Shown piece after piece: positions 1 to 11,630 of a stretch of 64,000 nucleotides of DNA (the first letter of the stretch is position 1; every line of letters starts with the position of its first letter). Made by a program: the position numbers and the translations under genes. This DNA is from Mercurialis annua (lineage: Eukaryota > Streptophyta > Magnoliopsida > Malpighiales > Euphorbiaceae), in assembly GCF_937616625.2 (NCBI RefSeq), contig NC_065570.1, forward strand, positions 9,558,001-9,622,000, written 5' to 3'. The notes under the pieces are model-generated. The model was not told the DNA's origin. It searched no databases and was given only the letters and a program-made list of their open reading frames with translations.

Positions 1-231
1 TAGGATGCAGGTGCAACAATTAAAAAGATAAATGAAAAGTAATCTACATAGTATCATGATTCACATCAGTACCTGACTTAACAATTCACAAAAATTCCTA
101 AACTGGAATTTAGTAAAAAGGTGAGCTCAAAACTCGACATGAACAGAAGTAGACTATTAGTACCAATGTAACAGGAAACTTCAAGTGCACGAGACACTAC
201 AATCAGCTAAAACTTCCAAAAATGTACATAC

Positions 232-1283
232 CCTGAAGGATGAATTTGAGGGCCTACTGGTTGAGGCCGAACACCAGACTCATTTATACCACCCCTTGAT
301 GCATCACTCGTTTCTAATCTACAAAATATACCAAAAGAAAAAATATCAATAAGAAGAACATGAGTCGACCATTAATCATGTGTTAAACATTTTACAGGTG
401 CTTTAGAACTAGTTGTCAAAAAACCATATATGAAATTCAACCAAAACAAAAACGATTCTAAGAACTTTAAAACCTTATGTTCAATTTAACCAGACATCTA
501 CGTTTTGATTCATGGTTGAACCTTGATACGGGTATAGATGCCAAAATGATCCCACGAAAGCAACAGTTACTTACAAAGTTATGATATACAGTGAATAAAA
601 TAAACAAAACATAAATGAATTACTTTGATCGACTGCTCGACGAAGTTGATTTCTTTGAAGAAGAACCATCCAATTTAGACAAAACTTCCTTGTCTATACT
701 CTTAACAAGCTTCCCCAAATTTTTATATTGATCAGAAATATTTGTACCTCCATTCTCATCAACAAACTCACCAATCCTGCATAAAAATCCATCATTTCAT
801 TTCCACCTCCATTAAGAACAATATTTTCAATTCACAAATCAACAAGAACACGAAGAATTACATGATTTCGAGATGAACAGGCTCCGGGACACCATCAGCC
901 AAAGCATCAACAAACAATTTATCATTAATAACCAAATACTTGACCAGCACTTTTTTCCCGTTTTTCTCAGGGTTTACATAGACAAACGCGTACTCGTTTT
1001 CTGAATCGTTCCAGTTTTCAAACCCTACCTCTTCTACACAAAATAATTTTGAAACAAATTAAGAATAAAAAATTAAATGATTGAGAATAAATGAGGAGGG
1101 GGATTTACCGGTGGAGGAAGAGTAAAAAGCGGAGTCGGAGAAAGCGGGAGGACCGGTGGCGGTGAGGACGTAACCGTCGGAGAGGAAGGAGGCGTGAGCG
1201 GCGAAGACTACTTTATCGGCGTTGTTTTTGAAAGTTGGCCTTGCGGCTCTAATTACAGCAATTACTGATTTTTCTTTCGTCAT
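232..1283 (-). CDS. PTRE1: PI31-like proteasome regulator, 5' part (four exons), runs off the left edge
   Basis: Coding exons read on the minus strand are 1283-1109, 1033-862, 776-624 and 318-232. All introns have GT..AG borders and the joins keep one open frame (phases 1, 0+2, 2, 2). The first exon starts MTKEKSVIAVIRAARP and continues with a HASFLSDGYVLTATG segment, the N-terminal signature of plant PI31-type proteins. Exon 2 carries the W-N-x(5)-YAFVYVNPEKNGKKVLVKY stretch. Exon 4 ends at PVGPQIHPSG, where the proline/glycine-rich C-terminal proteasome-binding tail of this family normally begins; that tail lies outside the window. Known role: PI31 proteins bind the 20S proteasome and tune its activity; the Arabidopsis homologue is called PTRE1. 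I chose the ATG at 1283 because family members begin there; an upstream in-frame extension exists but looks like 5' leader. Family assignment is from memory of the sequences. Confidence 0.85.
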
Positions 1284-1713
1284 TGTTGTAAAAGTGACTG
1301 GAGAAACTGAATTGTTTCTTGAGAAAATGGTAGCTACTGAATTCGAAATTGTCTTGTTTGCAAAGAAAACAAAAGTTTCATTTTGACCCCTTAATTTTGC
1401 ACACAATGTCAATCAAGGACAAGTTCATAATGTTAGATAGAAATAACACAAGGGTTTTATGAATTTACTGAGATGTGGTACGTAATTTTCTGTTTGGTGC
1501 TCCTTTTCAGTTCATGGTTTTTCTGGATTGGAATTAGAATTTGGTGCTCTATTCATGCTGCATCGGTGTTGTGTGTTATTTATTATTGATTTTGGTGATG
1601 ACACTTGCTGCTGAATATGCTTTGCCTGGTCTAGTTGCTAATATTTTTTCCAAGACTCTGCTTTCTCTTCTTAACACTGCTCCTTTGATATCTACTGCAA
1701 TTTTCAACAGAGG
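1284..1713. other. 5' flank of the PI31-like gene and unassigned sequence before the LINE
   Basis: This gap holds the 5' leader and promoter of the minus-strand PI31-like gene, then about 280 bases of plus-strand sequence that may be the 5' end of the LINE. I see no LINE ORF1 (nucleic-acid-binding protein with CCHC finger) here, so the LINE looks 5'-truncated or its first ORF is lost. No target-site duplication was found by eye. Confidence 0.4.
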
Positions 1714-2484
1714 ATGAAAGTGATATTTTGGAATTGTCAGGGTCTTGGGACAACATTAACACGAAAACAGTTGGTTTGGCTCGTCAAGTCCCATAATCTC
1801 TAATCAGAAACTAAGTCTCATTCTGAAGCTACTATTAAGTATGTTGCTAAACTTGGGTTTCCTAATCTGTTTAGAGTAGAACCTGTGGGTACTGCAGGAG
1901 GATTTTTGTTATTTTGGCATGACCGTATACAACTACATATTCAGTACTACTCCTCCTTTATGGTTGTTTGTACAGTAACTGATTCTACTACTATCAAGTT
2001 TGATGTACTTTTTTGCCACTTGCATAGTTCCCCTAGGATTTTAGGCTCCCAACTTGAAACTTTGTTAACTATTAAAAGGCTGTTAATGCCTTCTTTTGTC
2101 ATCATGGGGGATTTTAATGCAATTCTCCATCCTTCTGAAAAGGAGGGTGGAGTTCCTTACTTGTCTCGATCTTTTACTTTATTTTCTCAGTTTGTTTCGC
2201 AAATGACATTACATGATCTGGGATATATGGGGTTTCCTTTCACATGGAGTAATAAACGTGCCTTTCCACTCTTAATTCGAGAAAGATTGGATAGAGTTCT
2301 AGTTACTTCAACATGGACTGCTAATTACAATACGGCTTCTGTTCATCATTTACCATTAATTGGTTCAGACCATGCTCTCATTCTACTTAATACCACATCT
2401 ACTTCAAATCCTACACATACTCACTTTTATTTTGACAAGCGATGGGGATCAGTGGATGAGGTTAGAGACATAATTACTGCATAA
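1714..2484 (+). pseudogene. LINE ORF2: endonuclease domain remnant
   Basis: The reading starts MKVIFWNCQGLG, the first conserved block of L1 apurinic-like endonucleases (exonuclease-endonuclease-phosphatase fold). A stop near 1801 replaces the residue before the SETK block, whose E is catalytic. Further blocks are visible: FVIMGDFNAILHPSEK (catalytic D and N), GFPFTWSN, RLDRVL, and a final IGSDHALIL with the catalytic DH pair. In an active element this domain nicks target DNA to prime reverse transcription. The frame ends at a stop at 2482. Confidence 0.85.
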
Positions 2485-2508
2485 TGGGATGGACAAATAT
2501 CGGGTACA

Positions 2509-4478
2509 TTGATTTTTCAGATTTTCAATAAACTAAAAGGTGTTCGACGAAGTTTAAAATCATGGAAATTGGGTTCTACTACAAATTCCCATAAACGTAT
2601 CATTTATCTCCGTCGAGAATTAGAACTAGCTCAGCAACAAACCGCATCGAATACTCAATGGCCTTACATTAAGAGCTTAGAATCTGAATTAGTTAAGGCA
2701 CAGATTCAAGAAGAAGCTTATTGGGCTCAAAAATCCCGCATTTCATGGCTTACATGAGGTGATCAAAATACAACTTTTTTCCATGCAAAAACAAAGCAAC
2801 GTCGTCGAAGGAACACTATTGCGGCTTTACAGGATTCAGCTGGGAATTGACATACAAAGGAACCGGAATTGGTCAAGCTTATTACTGCTTATTTTGAGGA
2901 ATTATATCAGACTTCCTTCCCTTCCAATATTGATCAGGTTCTTCATTCTTTTCCAGCTAAGGTTACTCCTAATATGAATAGTGTTTTAACTGCTACAGTT
3001 GATGCAATTGAAATACAAAAAGCAGTTTTTTCAATACATCCTTATAAATCTCCTGGTTCAGACGGCTTCACTGCATTTTTTTACCAACAATACTGGGATA
3101 TAGTAGGTCCATCAGTCATTCTAGCAGTTCAGGATTTTTTTCAATCGGGATGTATGCTAAGGGGTTTTAACCATACTTCTATTACTCTCATACCTAAAAT
3201 ACCAATACCCCTTCATGTTTCCGATCTACGACCTATTAGTCTGTGCTCGATTTTTTATAAAATAATATCTAAAGTTCTCACTAATAGATTACAGCAATTT
3301 CTGCCTATTTTACTTCCACACTCGCAGAATTCTTTCATAAAAGGACGGTCAATAGCTGATAATATACTGGTGGTACACGAATTATTTCATTATATGCAGC
3401 ATCAAACAGCGATGAGAAATCCTTTTATGGCACTTAAATTGGACATTAGTAAGGCATACGACAGATTAGAATGACAGTATATTGAATCTATTCTTCAATG
3501 TTGGGGTTTTGATAAAACTTTCATTAAATGGATAATGACCTGTATCACAACTGTAACGTATTCTTTTCAACTTAATGGTTCATCGTATGGCTATATACAC
3601 CCTTCAAGAGGACTTCGACAAGGTGATCCTCTTTTGCCGTTATTGTTTGTTTTATGTGCACAAGGGTTATCATTTATGATTGAGAAGTCAGTTCAATGTG
3701 GTGCAATAAAGGGGATACAGTTAAACAGGTATTGTCCTACCATATCTCATCTATTCTTGTCGATGACGTAATTATTTTCAGTCGAGCATCTGCTTTTTTG
3801 GCTAGTAATATTTTATAACTACTCAACAGTTATGCAGCTGCTAGTGGTCAAATGATAAATTACGGTAAATCATCAGTTTTCTTTGGTCGTAATGTGGGAT
3901 TGGTTATACAAAATGAAATACTTTCAGTGTTACAGATGGGTCGAATGGATGTTGCAAAACCTTATTTAGGCTTATGTCCAGTTATTTTGCGATCAAAAAC
4001 ATCTACGTTTGCAGTTGTGCTTTCTAAAGTTAAATCTAGACTGTTATGATGGCAAGAAAGATTTCTTTCAATGAGTGGAAAGGAAATACTGTTAAAAGCT
4101 GTTATCTATGCTATTCCTATTTATTCAATGTCGTGCTTCAAGTTGCCAGTCTCGCTTTGCAAACAGATTAATAGATTAATTGCTAATTTTTGGTGGGGTT
4201 TGAATAAGGAAGGTCAGAAACATCACTGGTTAGCTTGGGAGAGACTTTGTGTAAGCAAATGGCGCGGTGGGTTGGGTTTCAAGGATCTATTACTATTTAA
4301 TCAATCTCTTTTAGCAAAGCAAATGTGGAGGATTATTCAAGCACCAGAGTCTTTGCTATACAGATTACTTCAAGGTCGTTATTTTCCAAATAAACATATT
4401 ATGGAGGCTACATTGCGACACAATCCATCATGGGGATGGAGAAGCTTACTATTTGGATTCAAATTGCTGAAACCATGA
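2509..4478 (+). pseudogene. LINE ORF2: reverse transcriptase domain remnant
   Basis: The same frame as the endonuclease continues through a helical linker (2509-2757), then the RT from about 2869: KSPGSDGFTAFFYQ, LRPISLCSIFYKIISKVL, NSFIKGRSIADNIL and LDISKAYDR. A stop at 3472 replaces the residue after this block. RT resumes with GLRQGDPLLP (usually GLRQGDPLSP). A frameshift near 3755 puts the catalytic box, read here as LVDDVIIFSR instead of the usual F-A-D-D, in another frame. The thumb region follows (SGQMINYGKSSVFFG; MSGKEILLKAVIYAIPIYSMSCF). Function in an intact copy: target-primed reverse transcription. Confidence 0.85.
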
Positions 4479-4559
4479 CTTCTTTGGCAAATTAATTCAG
4501 GTTTTCATCTTAATCCTCTTACATCTCCTTGGTTAGCTGACCTTACAAATTCAGTCCCT

Positions 4560-5785
4560 ATGTTAAATAATGGAATTGCTAAATATGAGGTACCTACTTC
4601 CATTTCTGGATTGATAAATCAGTTAACCTGTAATTGGAATGAAGTGCTTATTCGTTATTTGTTTCTCCATGATCATGCTAATGCTATTTTATCATTGCCA
4701 CTACCGTACTGTGTTCAACCTGATCGACTGATTTGGAAGCATCATATTTCTGGAAATTATACATCCAAATCTGGATATTTTCAAGCTTCTCTTAATAAAC
4801 ATCCTGCTACATCTCCTGTTACAATTCATTATTCAAAAGCTGACTGGCAAAATCTTTGGCTATTAAAGATATATCCTCGAATCAAGGTTTTTCTTTGGCG
4901 AGCACTTCAGGAAGCCTTACCAACAGGGGAAGCGTTACTTATTCGTGCAATATTAACGTTACTTATTCGTGCAATATTAACGTTACTTGTGTGCATTGTG
5001 GAGAAACGGAATCAATGGCTCATCTTTTGTTCCTTTGTCCATTTGCTCAAAGAATTTGGTTTGCTTCTCCATTGGGTTTATTACCGAAAAATTTCCCACT
5101 ATTACCATTTCATTTATTATGGCAGTACCTATCTAATGTTCTTCTTACTCAGGACCCATCTAAAGAATCGTTACAGCTAGCGTGTTTTGTTTGTTGGTTT
5201 ATATGGAAATGTCGTAACAAATTGCAATTTGGGAATGAAATACAAACTTTGCAGGTAGTAAATGATGTTGTTGCTGCTTATCAAGAATTTGCAGGTATTT
5301 GTCAAACTTCTAATTCTTCATATTCTATTCAGCAACCTTTATCACCTTACACAGCATGGATACCACCTCCTCAGGGGTTTGTAAAACTTAATTACGATGC
5401 TTCTACTTCTCGGTTACATCATTGTGGGTTTGTAGCAACGGTGGCTAGAGATTCAAATGGCTTTGTTATTGGCCGTTTTCATGCTCATTTTAGACATATA
5501 TGGGATCCTGGAATTTTAGAGCTTTTAGCACTCAGAGAATCTATGAACTGGGTTGTTCTATGTTCTTGGAGTCATGTCATATTGGAAGGTGACGCTCTTC
5601 AAGTCTCACAGGTTATTACTTCACACAAGATACTGGATTACCGAACTTGGGGGATTTGTCAAGATATATGGCGTCTTCAGAGTCGTTTTCTATATTGTAT
5701 TGTTCAATATGTTAGTCGTAGGTTTAATGTTATGGCACATGAGTTAGCTTCTGCTGTTAAGAACTCATATATTCAGACTTTGTAA
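4560..5785 (+). pseudogene. LINE ORF2: zf-RVT and RNase H-like C-terminus remnant
   Basis: A zinc-binding RT-associated (zf-RVT) segment is readable as CVHCGETESMAHLLFLCPFAQRIW, followed from about 5370 by an RVT_3-type RNase H domain: VKLNYDAS (first catalytic D), LELLALRES (E), VILEGDALQV (D) and a final VSRRFNVMAHELA. Two frames overlap here because of a frameshift close to a 24-base tandem duplication at 4933-4980. The stop at 5783-5785 looks like the natural end of ORF2. Confidence 0.8.
4933..4980 (+). repeat. 24-base tandem duplication inside the LINE
   Basis: The 24-base unit beginning CGTTACTTATTCG occurs twice in a row, at 4933-4956 and 4957-4980, and a third partial copy starts at 4981. 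It lies between the RT thumb and zf-RVT regions. The unit length is a multiple of three, so the duplication alone does not shift the frame. Confidence 0.9.
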
Positions 5786-5842
5786 TTTTATTTGTAACTT
5801 ACATTTTATGATCTATCTACTATCTTCTTTTGGAAAAAAAAA

Positions 5843-8359
5843 CTTATTTTACCCTCTTCTATGAGGAAAAAATAATAATTATTTTACCCTCTTAGCCGAG
5901 GTGGCATAAAAATCTATATTTACAATAGACAATCTTATACTCTGGCAAAAACAATAGACAATCTTATAATTAATATTTAATAAATTTATAATAATTCTAA
6001 TAATTAATAGAAAATTGAAGGAACCAATTTCGATACACGTCGGATAATTAATTATTTTATTATTTAATAATTAATAAAATTTAAAATATATTCTATAGAA
6101 ATATTAATTATTAGAGAGATTTTTAAAAACAATATATAACAATTGATGATTTATTTGGGCTAACACTAACCTTAATTTATAAAGTGAAAGCTGAAATTTT
6201 ATGAAACTATGACTTTTCTATTCGTTCGGAAAATTTCAAGAAAAGTTATTAGATAATAAGTAAAAATAATGAAGCATCTCTAGTACAAAAAGATATTAAA
6301 AAATAGTTTACTTCATGAATACTTCTTTTGATAATTGTTTTTTGGTTTAATATCAAATTGATGTTTTTTGAACTGAATACAAAAATATTTCTTTTGAATT
6401 GAGTGATTACAAAGTGTATTTAGTTAGTTTTTTTTATAATATAATATTAATATTAGGTTTACGAATGTAGATGCTTTAAAATAATTTTTTTATTTTTTTA
6501 TAATTTTTTCTATAAAAAATTTAATAAATATATAATTTTAATAATTAAATAAAATTGATCCACCATGTATATTAATTATTAGAGGGTCGATTGTATATAC
6601 TTATATAATTAAGAACACCAACGGAGGTCTCTCATTGATTCTTAATATTCTTATCAATTTCCACTTTTTTAAATCACTTATTTAAATTATATTTATTTTA
6701 ATGAATGTTTTGATTTATATTAACTTCTAAGCACATTATAATATTTTTATCTATATTAACTTCTAATCTATACACTTTATAGTGTTTAATGTATATTAAC
6801 CTCTAATCTTTACAAATTATTTATATATAAAAAATTTTAATTTTGAAAAAAAATATTAATTTAAAATTTTGACAAATTGACCATGTTATAAAAAATATTT
6901 AATTAATTTTTATAATTTTAACATTATACTTTTTTATTATTTTTACCTAATATAAAAATTATTATTGAAAGAATATTAATATTAGAAATCATTAGTACTT
7001 TTAAATAATCTGTTATTAACATTAAAAGAGATTTTTATTTTATTAATCTGCATATTATGAATTTTTTTCACACTTTATATATTTTTATTAATAAATTTAT
7101 TATTTAAATAAATTATTAATTTGAATTCGCATAAATTTATGGGACTTACGTCTAGTAACTGGAATAAGTAGAGTCACAATAACAACAAATTATTAAATTA
7201 TTTGGAGTTGAAGTGGTAAAATGAGATAAAATGTCTAATTTAATGATATTTCTATTTACAATCTTATTTAAGGGTATTTTAATCTAAAATGCATATTTTA
7301 AAGATGTTTTATTTAAAGTCATCATATTGAATCTTTCATTTCAAAATCAAAGGCCAAATTAAACCTTTATTCAAAACAACACTAAGTTTTGTATTGCAGA
7401 TTAATTTTATGTTCAGATTTACTAACTTTAAATCTTTAGATTAAGGGCGGAATGGCGGTCGGCCGACCCTACTCACTAGAGAAATACAAGAGATGGGTGT
7501 TACTCCACCACCGATTTTTTGTTTTCGACTCTCATCGACAGATTACATAAATTTGCTGGCCAAACCAGTTGCAGCGCGGGCGCTACAACTGGTTATATAT
7601 TTTTCAAAGGATTTAAGGGTTGAATGACATATCTTTCGGACTTTTTTTAATTTTTTTAGCTAAACGACTTGTCGTATGGACTATTTCGATTTTGAAACAA
7701 AGCAACTCGCTATTCAGCCCTTCATTTCTTCTTTCTTTTCTCTTTTAATTTCTAAACTTAAACCCTAAAATTGGATCTATTTATCTCTCAAAAAAAATTG
7801 GATCTATTTCACTCAATTCATCATTTTATACCACTCAATTCTTAACTCCATCATTATTTCTACTCAATTATCAAAATATTGTGATTTCTAATTTTTTTCT
7901 ATTTTTATAATAATTAATTTTCTATTTTATTATCTAACAGTAATTTTAAATTATATTTTTAGGTCATATACATTGATTTAGCAATGCTAGGTGGTGGATT
8001 TGACAAAACATCAACAAATAAATATTTTATAATTATTGTTTATTTTAAACATTAATTATTAATTTAAATTAGTGTATTGATGATGAATCATAAATGAATT
8101 GATTTTGTGTATGTTAATTGTTATATAAATGAATGATTTGGTTGTCTTTCAGTTTTAGTATTTTATTCAAGTGAATTGATGGATATACACTTGATGATAA
8201 TTGCATAAATAATTTGATGGATTATATATACAATTAATGATTTTTTTATTAATTTTATAAGGTAAATCAAGAAATATAAATGTATTAAATTTTTTTTGAA
8301 CAAGCGTCTATATATTTTGATTCGAGTACCTGATCAACTTATGAGGCAACTAGTATTTC
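5843..8359. other. AT-rich intergenic sequence, no gene seen
   Basis: Strongly AT-rich sequence without a credible ORF. Two local structures stand out: three loose copies of a TATATTAACTTCTAATCT-like unit at about 6715-6815, and an imperfect GC-rich hairpin (AACCAGTTGCAGCGC / CGCTACAACTGGTT) at about 7564-7595. I recognise no element in this interval. Confidence 0.5.
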
Positions 8360-8600
8360 ACAAAAGAGAATTCATGTAGAGTTTAATCCCATTGAACCTA
8401 TTGTTAATGTTGAGCTTCAAATATGTATTCATGATTATGATGTGAGAATTAGAGACTAAGTTATAAAAGAATACATGTTAAAGGGTTCGTGTCAACCATA
8501 TGGTCATGGTTTTTCAAAAAGAAAACAAGCAATAGACATAAGACATGAGAAGTTAAAAAGAGGCACGGTTCAAAAAGTTTACCTAGTTAGAATATAGTAT
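8360..8600 (+). pseudogene. Fragment of a zinc-finger (TTF/ZMYM-type) hAT transposase
   Basis: The plus frame reads HDYDVRIRD, a stop, then VIKEYMLKGSCQPYGHGFS. This matches the N-terminal block of TTF-type zinc-finger hAT proteins, whose usual form is Y-D-x-x-x-R-D-x-(V/I)-x-x-x-Y-L-x-K-G-P-C-Q-P-x-G-H. The stop (TAA) stands where the family has a polar residue and is one C-to-T change from CAA. Nothing of the downstream catalytic region is present, so this is a short relic, cut off about where the neighbouring MITE begins. Confidence 0.6.
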
Positions 8601-8624
8601 AGAGAAAAATGCAACATTTTGTTA

Positions 8625-8933
8625 GAGCATCCACAATGAGAAGTGTTTAAACCTCAATAACCAGTTGGTATTGAGCATTTTTCATTATGAATGTTCAATA
8701 TTTATTGAGTGGTTGGTATGAACCAACCACTCAATAAGGGACGCACACCTCTTTTTATTTTTTAATTTTTTATTTTATTCGTTTAAATTGTATTCAACTA
8801 ATAAATAAAAATGTGGGATCCTTATTAGTTTACTTTTTAAAGTCTAACTATTATAGAGATTGTATAATAAATATGAATTTAATAAAAAAGCTGATGTGGC
8901 ATGGCTATCAGACGCAAAAACATGTGGATGCTC
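8625..8933. mobile_element. PIF/Harbinger-type MITE (TSD TTA) with internal hairpins
   Basis: The ends are perfect 11-base inverted repeats, GAGCATCCACA at the left and TGTGGATGCTC at the right, flanked on both sides by TTA (8622-8624 and 8934-8936), the target-site pattern of PIF/Harbinger. The 309-base body has no coding capacity. Inside is a perfect 16-base-pair hairpin (8702-8717 with 8722-8737, loop ATGA) and a smaller one around 8653-8675. Confidence 0.85.
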
Positions 8934-8936
8934 TTA

Positions 8937-9559
8937 AAATATATTGAAAAGCATAGTCATATCTAAAGGGTCTTATGTCCTTATTGTTATTATCCTTTTG
9001 AACCAAAAATGGTTTAGACCTAGTAGCATGCACATGTACCCTCCTTACTCTATATGGTTTGACCATTCTAGGAAGAATTTTTATGGAAGAAGTTTGAGGC
9101 AAAGAGACTTTAAGGAATTTAGTCACATTTGAACTATAAGCATTTTATAAAGAAAAGAAAAACTAGAAGCATTTTGATTATAGTTAAATCCAAATTTTAT
9201 GGTTGGATTTTTACGAAATGTAAGAATTATATCAAAAGTCTTTTTTTTCCTTTATAAATTTTGAAATCGAATCTTTTATATTAAAATTTTATTCTTTAGT
9301 TTATTATTTCCCTTAAGCAAACTATCAAGATTTAATTTTGTTTAGAAATAGATTATAAAGATGATTTAAGAGGTTCATTAGACATTTTAAACTCATGAAA
9401 TACTTTACTTAAAATAAGTATTTGATTTCTAGCTTAAAGTTTTATCTTAAAAGAAAGCATATTAGCATGATAATCACCATATTTTAAAAAATAAGTTCAT
9501 CAGGCATGCTATCAACATTTGTATCATCAATATTTAAGCAATCATGTGATTAAACATTA
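8937..9559. other. AT-rich sequence between MITE and copia remnant, no gene seen
   Basis: No ORF with recognisable content and no clear repeat ends. The short ORFs on both strands near 8940-9130 look like chance. Confidence 0.4.
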
Positions 9560-10223
9560 ATACCATTTCAAGATAAAAAAAAAATTGTGGGGGTTAGCTT
9601 AGTTGTTGGCTCCTCCTCAAATGCCACAAAGCATAAATCTTTTTGCCTCTCATTATCGAATTGTGGATCACCATCCAATGAGGCATTTGGTCCTCCTTTA
9701 ACATCTCTTATTGAAGAGGAGGAGGAATTGCCATGATTGACTTTCTCCAAACCTATTTTATTCTTGAACTCATTTACTCTTTTGACAAGCCTCATAATCT
9801 CATATTCATTACTTTTTTTCTTGTTTTCTTATAATGAAGATCACTTGTGGAGACCTAGAAAGCATTGACATGGTCTTTTTGAATCTCCTTCTTAATGCTC
9901 TTGATGTAAGGCATATCATGAAGAAGTAGCTTGCAACTTATCTCATCGGTTTTCAAGGTGGACAAGTCATGAGCTTCTTCAATAGCAATTACCTTGGTTT
10001 GCCACTCTAAAATTGGAAAGGACCTTAAGATTTTGCTATTGATTTTCCTTAGTCTAACAGACTTCCCAAGCAACTCAAGGTTTGTAACAAGCCAAGTAAC
10101 CTAGCAATCATCATGGATACATCTTCATGAGGCAAGCATTTGAAGTCTCTGTACTCTTCAAGAAGCAATTCAAGTTTCTTCTCTTTAACTTGGATGATGC
10201 CTTCATGGTAATTCTCCAAAGTA
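9560..10223 (-). pseudogene. Ty1/copia gag remnant, C-terminal part
   Basis: Reading the minus strand from about 10223 down gives a frame typical of plant copia gag (UBN2-type): EGIIQVKEKKLELLLEEYR, FKCLPHEDVSMMIARL, then KILRSFPILEWQTKVIAIEE-AHDLSTLKTDEI. The reading is interrupted by stops (near 9855 and others) and frameshifts. It continues into a glutamate/serine-rich piece (9568-9795) of the kind found before the zinc knuckle. No protease, integrase or RT follows. The 5' part of the same gag lies at 11631-11860, across the Mutator-like element. Confidence 0.65.
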
Positions 10224-11630
10224 TATTATATTTGGGTTTTTTTTCTAAACAATTGCCCTAAAAATAAGATATTTCCAAAACGTGCTCTTGTATGGAATCC
10301 GCAAGTCTGACTTGCGGATTCCATACAAATCCCTTAATCCCCTGATTAAGAGATTAATCACCCTTAATCAGGTGATTAGTTTCTATTACTACACGGTCTT
10401 ATTGCATACATATATCTTTTCTAGTTTCTATGTTTGATAATTGACGGGCAATTTACATAAAATTATAATTAAATAATAAAATAGTAAATAGTGAATATAA
10501 TATTTTTAATTGATTCAAGAAATTATTATCCAACTTTAATTACTTATAAAATAAAATATTTCTAATACAACTAATATATCTTCTCAAATATTACTAATTC
10601 ATCCTATTATTCAAGTAATTTTTTTATTTTGGATTGGACTGAAAATTACTGTAAAATGTGGTGCAAATTTTCTTTTGTATGTAATAATTGAGCAATTGGC
10701 CATATTATATTTGAATACGCAATCTCATAATATGTAGATGCTAAAGAATTTGTCTCATCAGTTATAGCTAACTTATTTCTAATATGATAATCTTAGGTTT
10801 AAGTCTTCTCTATATTTATATTATTATTCCATTTTCTTCTAAAAAGTGGTTAACCTAAAGGAACAATTCAGTTAATAAATATTTTAAAAAATGCAACATT
10901 TTTGCATATAATGAACATTCATCACATTAGTAGTTAATCTATTATATTATTTTAATTTGGTACCAATTTTTAGTTTGTTTAATTCTAATTATTAACTTTT
11001 TAATTCATTTCAACAAAAGATTTTCTGGCCAAAAATACATACATGACAATCATTTTTATTTATTTTTATCTGAAAATTTGTCATAAATTCAATTCAACAA
11101 AAAGATTTTAAGTCGAACTATACATGTGGCAAATTTTCAAACAAAATAAGTAAAATCCGGCTTCCACGTATGCATTTTTGATGGGAAAATCCTCATATGG
11201 AATGAAATTAAAGTTTAATAACAAAATGAAACGAATCGAGTCACCAAAATGACATACAACGGTATCCGGAAAATTAATTACCCTAGTTATATACTATTCA
11301 CAAAATGCCATATAACGATATCCCAAAAATCAATAAAAAGTTTTGGTCTTGATGCGATTTCAATTTAAGTAGTAGAGAATAAACAAATATAGCAATAGAT
11401 GTTGATTTAAACAGGAAACTGCAAAAAAGGCAGATGTTGATTTAAATAGAGCGATCTCGATGATTGGTTCACCCCTTAATCACCTGATTAAGGGTGATTA
11501 ATCCCTTAATCAGGGGATTAAGGGATTTGTATGGAATCCGCAAGTCAGACTTGCGGATTCCATACAAGAGCACGTTTTGGGAATATTTTATTTTTAGGGC
11601 AATTGTTTAGGAAAAAACCCTATTATATTT
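10224..11630. mobile_element. Mutator-like element, non-autonomous, long terminal inverted repeats, 10-base TSD
   Basis: The element proper is 10234-11620 (1387 bases). The left inverted repeat is 10234-10378 and the right one 11477-11620; they are about 145 bases long and nearly identical. Both ends are flanked by the same 10 bases, TATTATATTT (10224-10233 and 11621-11630), in the 8-11 base range of Mutator-like elements. The inverted repeats contain their own palindromes, for example ATGGAATCCGCAAGTC / GACTTGCGGATTCCAT. The 1.1 kb interior is AT-rich and I see no transposase. It interrupts a copia gag sequence that reads on across it. Confidence 0.92.

Larger units (their letters stand above)
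1714..5842 (+). mobile_element. Decayed L1-type LINE (non-LTR retrotransposon)
   Basis: One degenerate ORF2 can be followed across three reading frames: endonuclease, reverse transcriptase, zf-RVT and RNase H-like domain, the usual order of plant L1 elements. It contains several in-frame stops (near 1801, 2482, 2755 and 3472), a frameshift near 3755 just before the RT active-site motif, and another near 4900-5000. A run of nine A at 5834-5842 may be the poly(A) tail. No ORF1 is visible. The copy cannot move by itself. Confidence 0.85.

Noticed and set aside
7564..7595. GC-rich hairpin as a possible microRNA precursor or terminator
   Set aside because: The stem is only about 14 pairs with a mismatch, too short for a plant miRNA precursor, and no transcript unit is evident.
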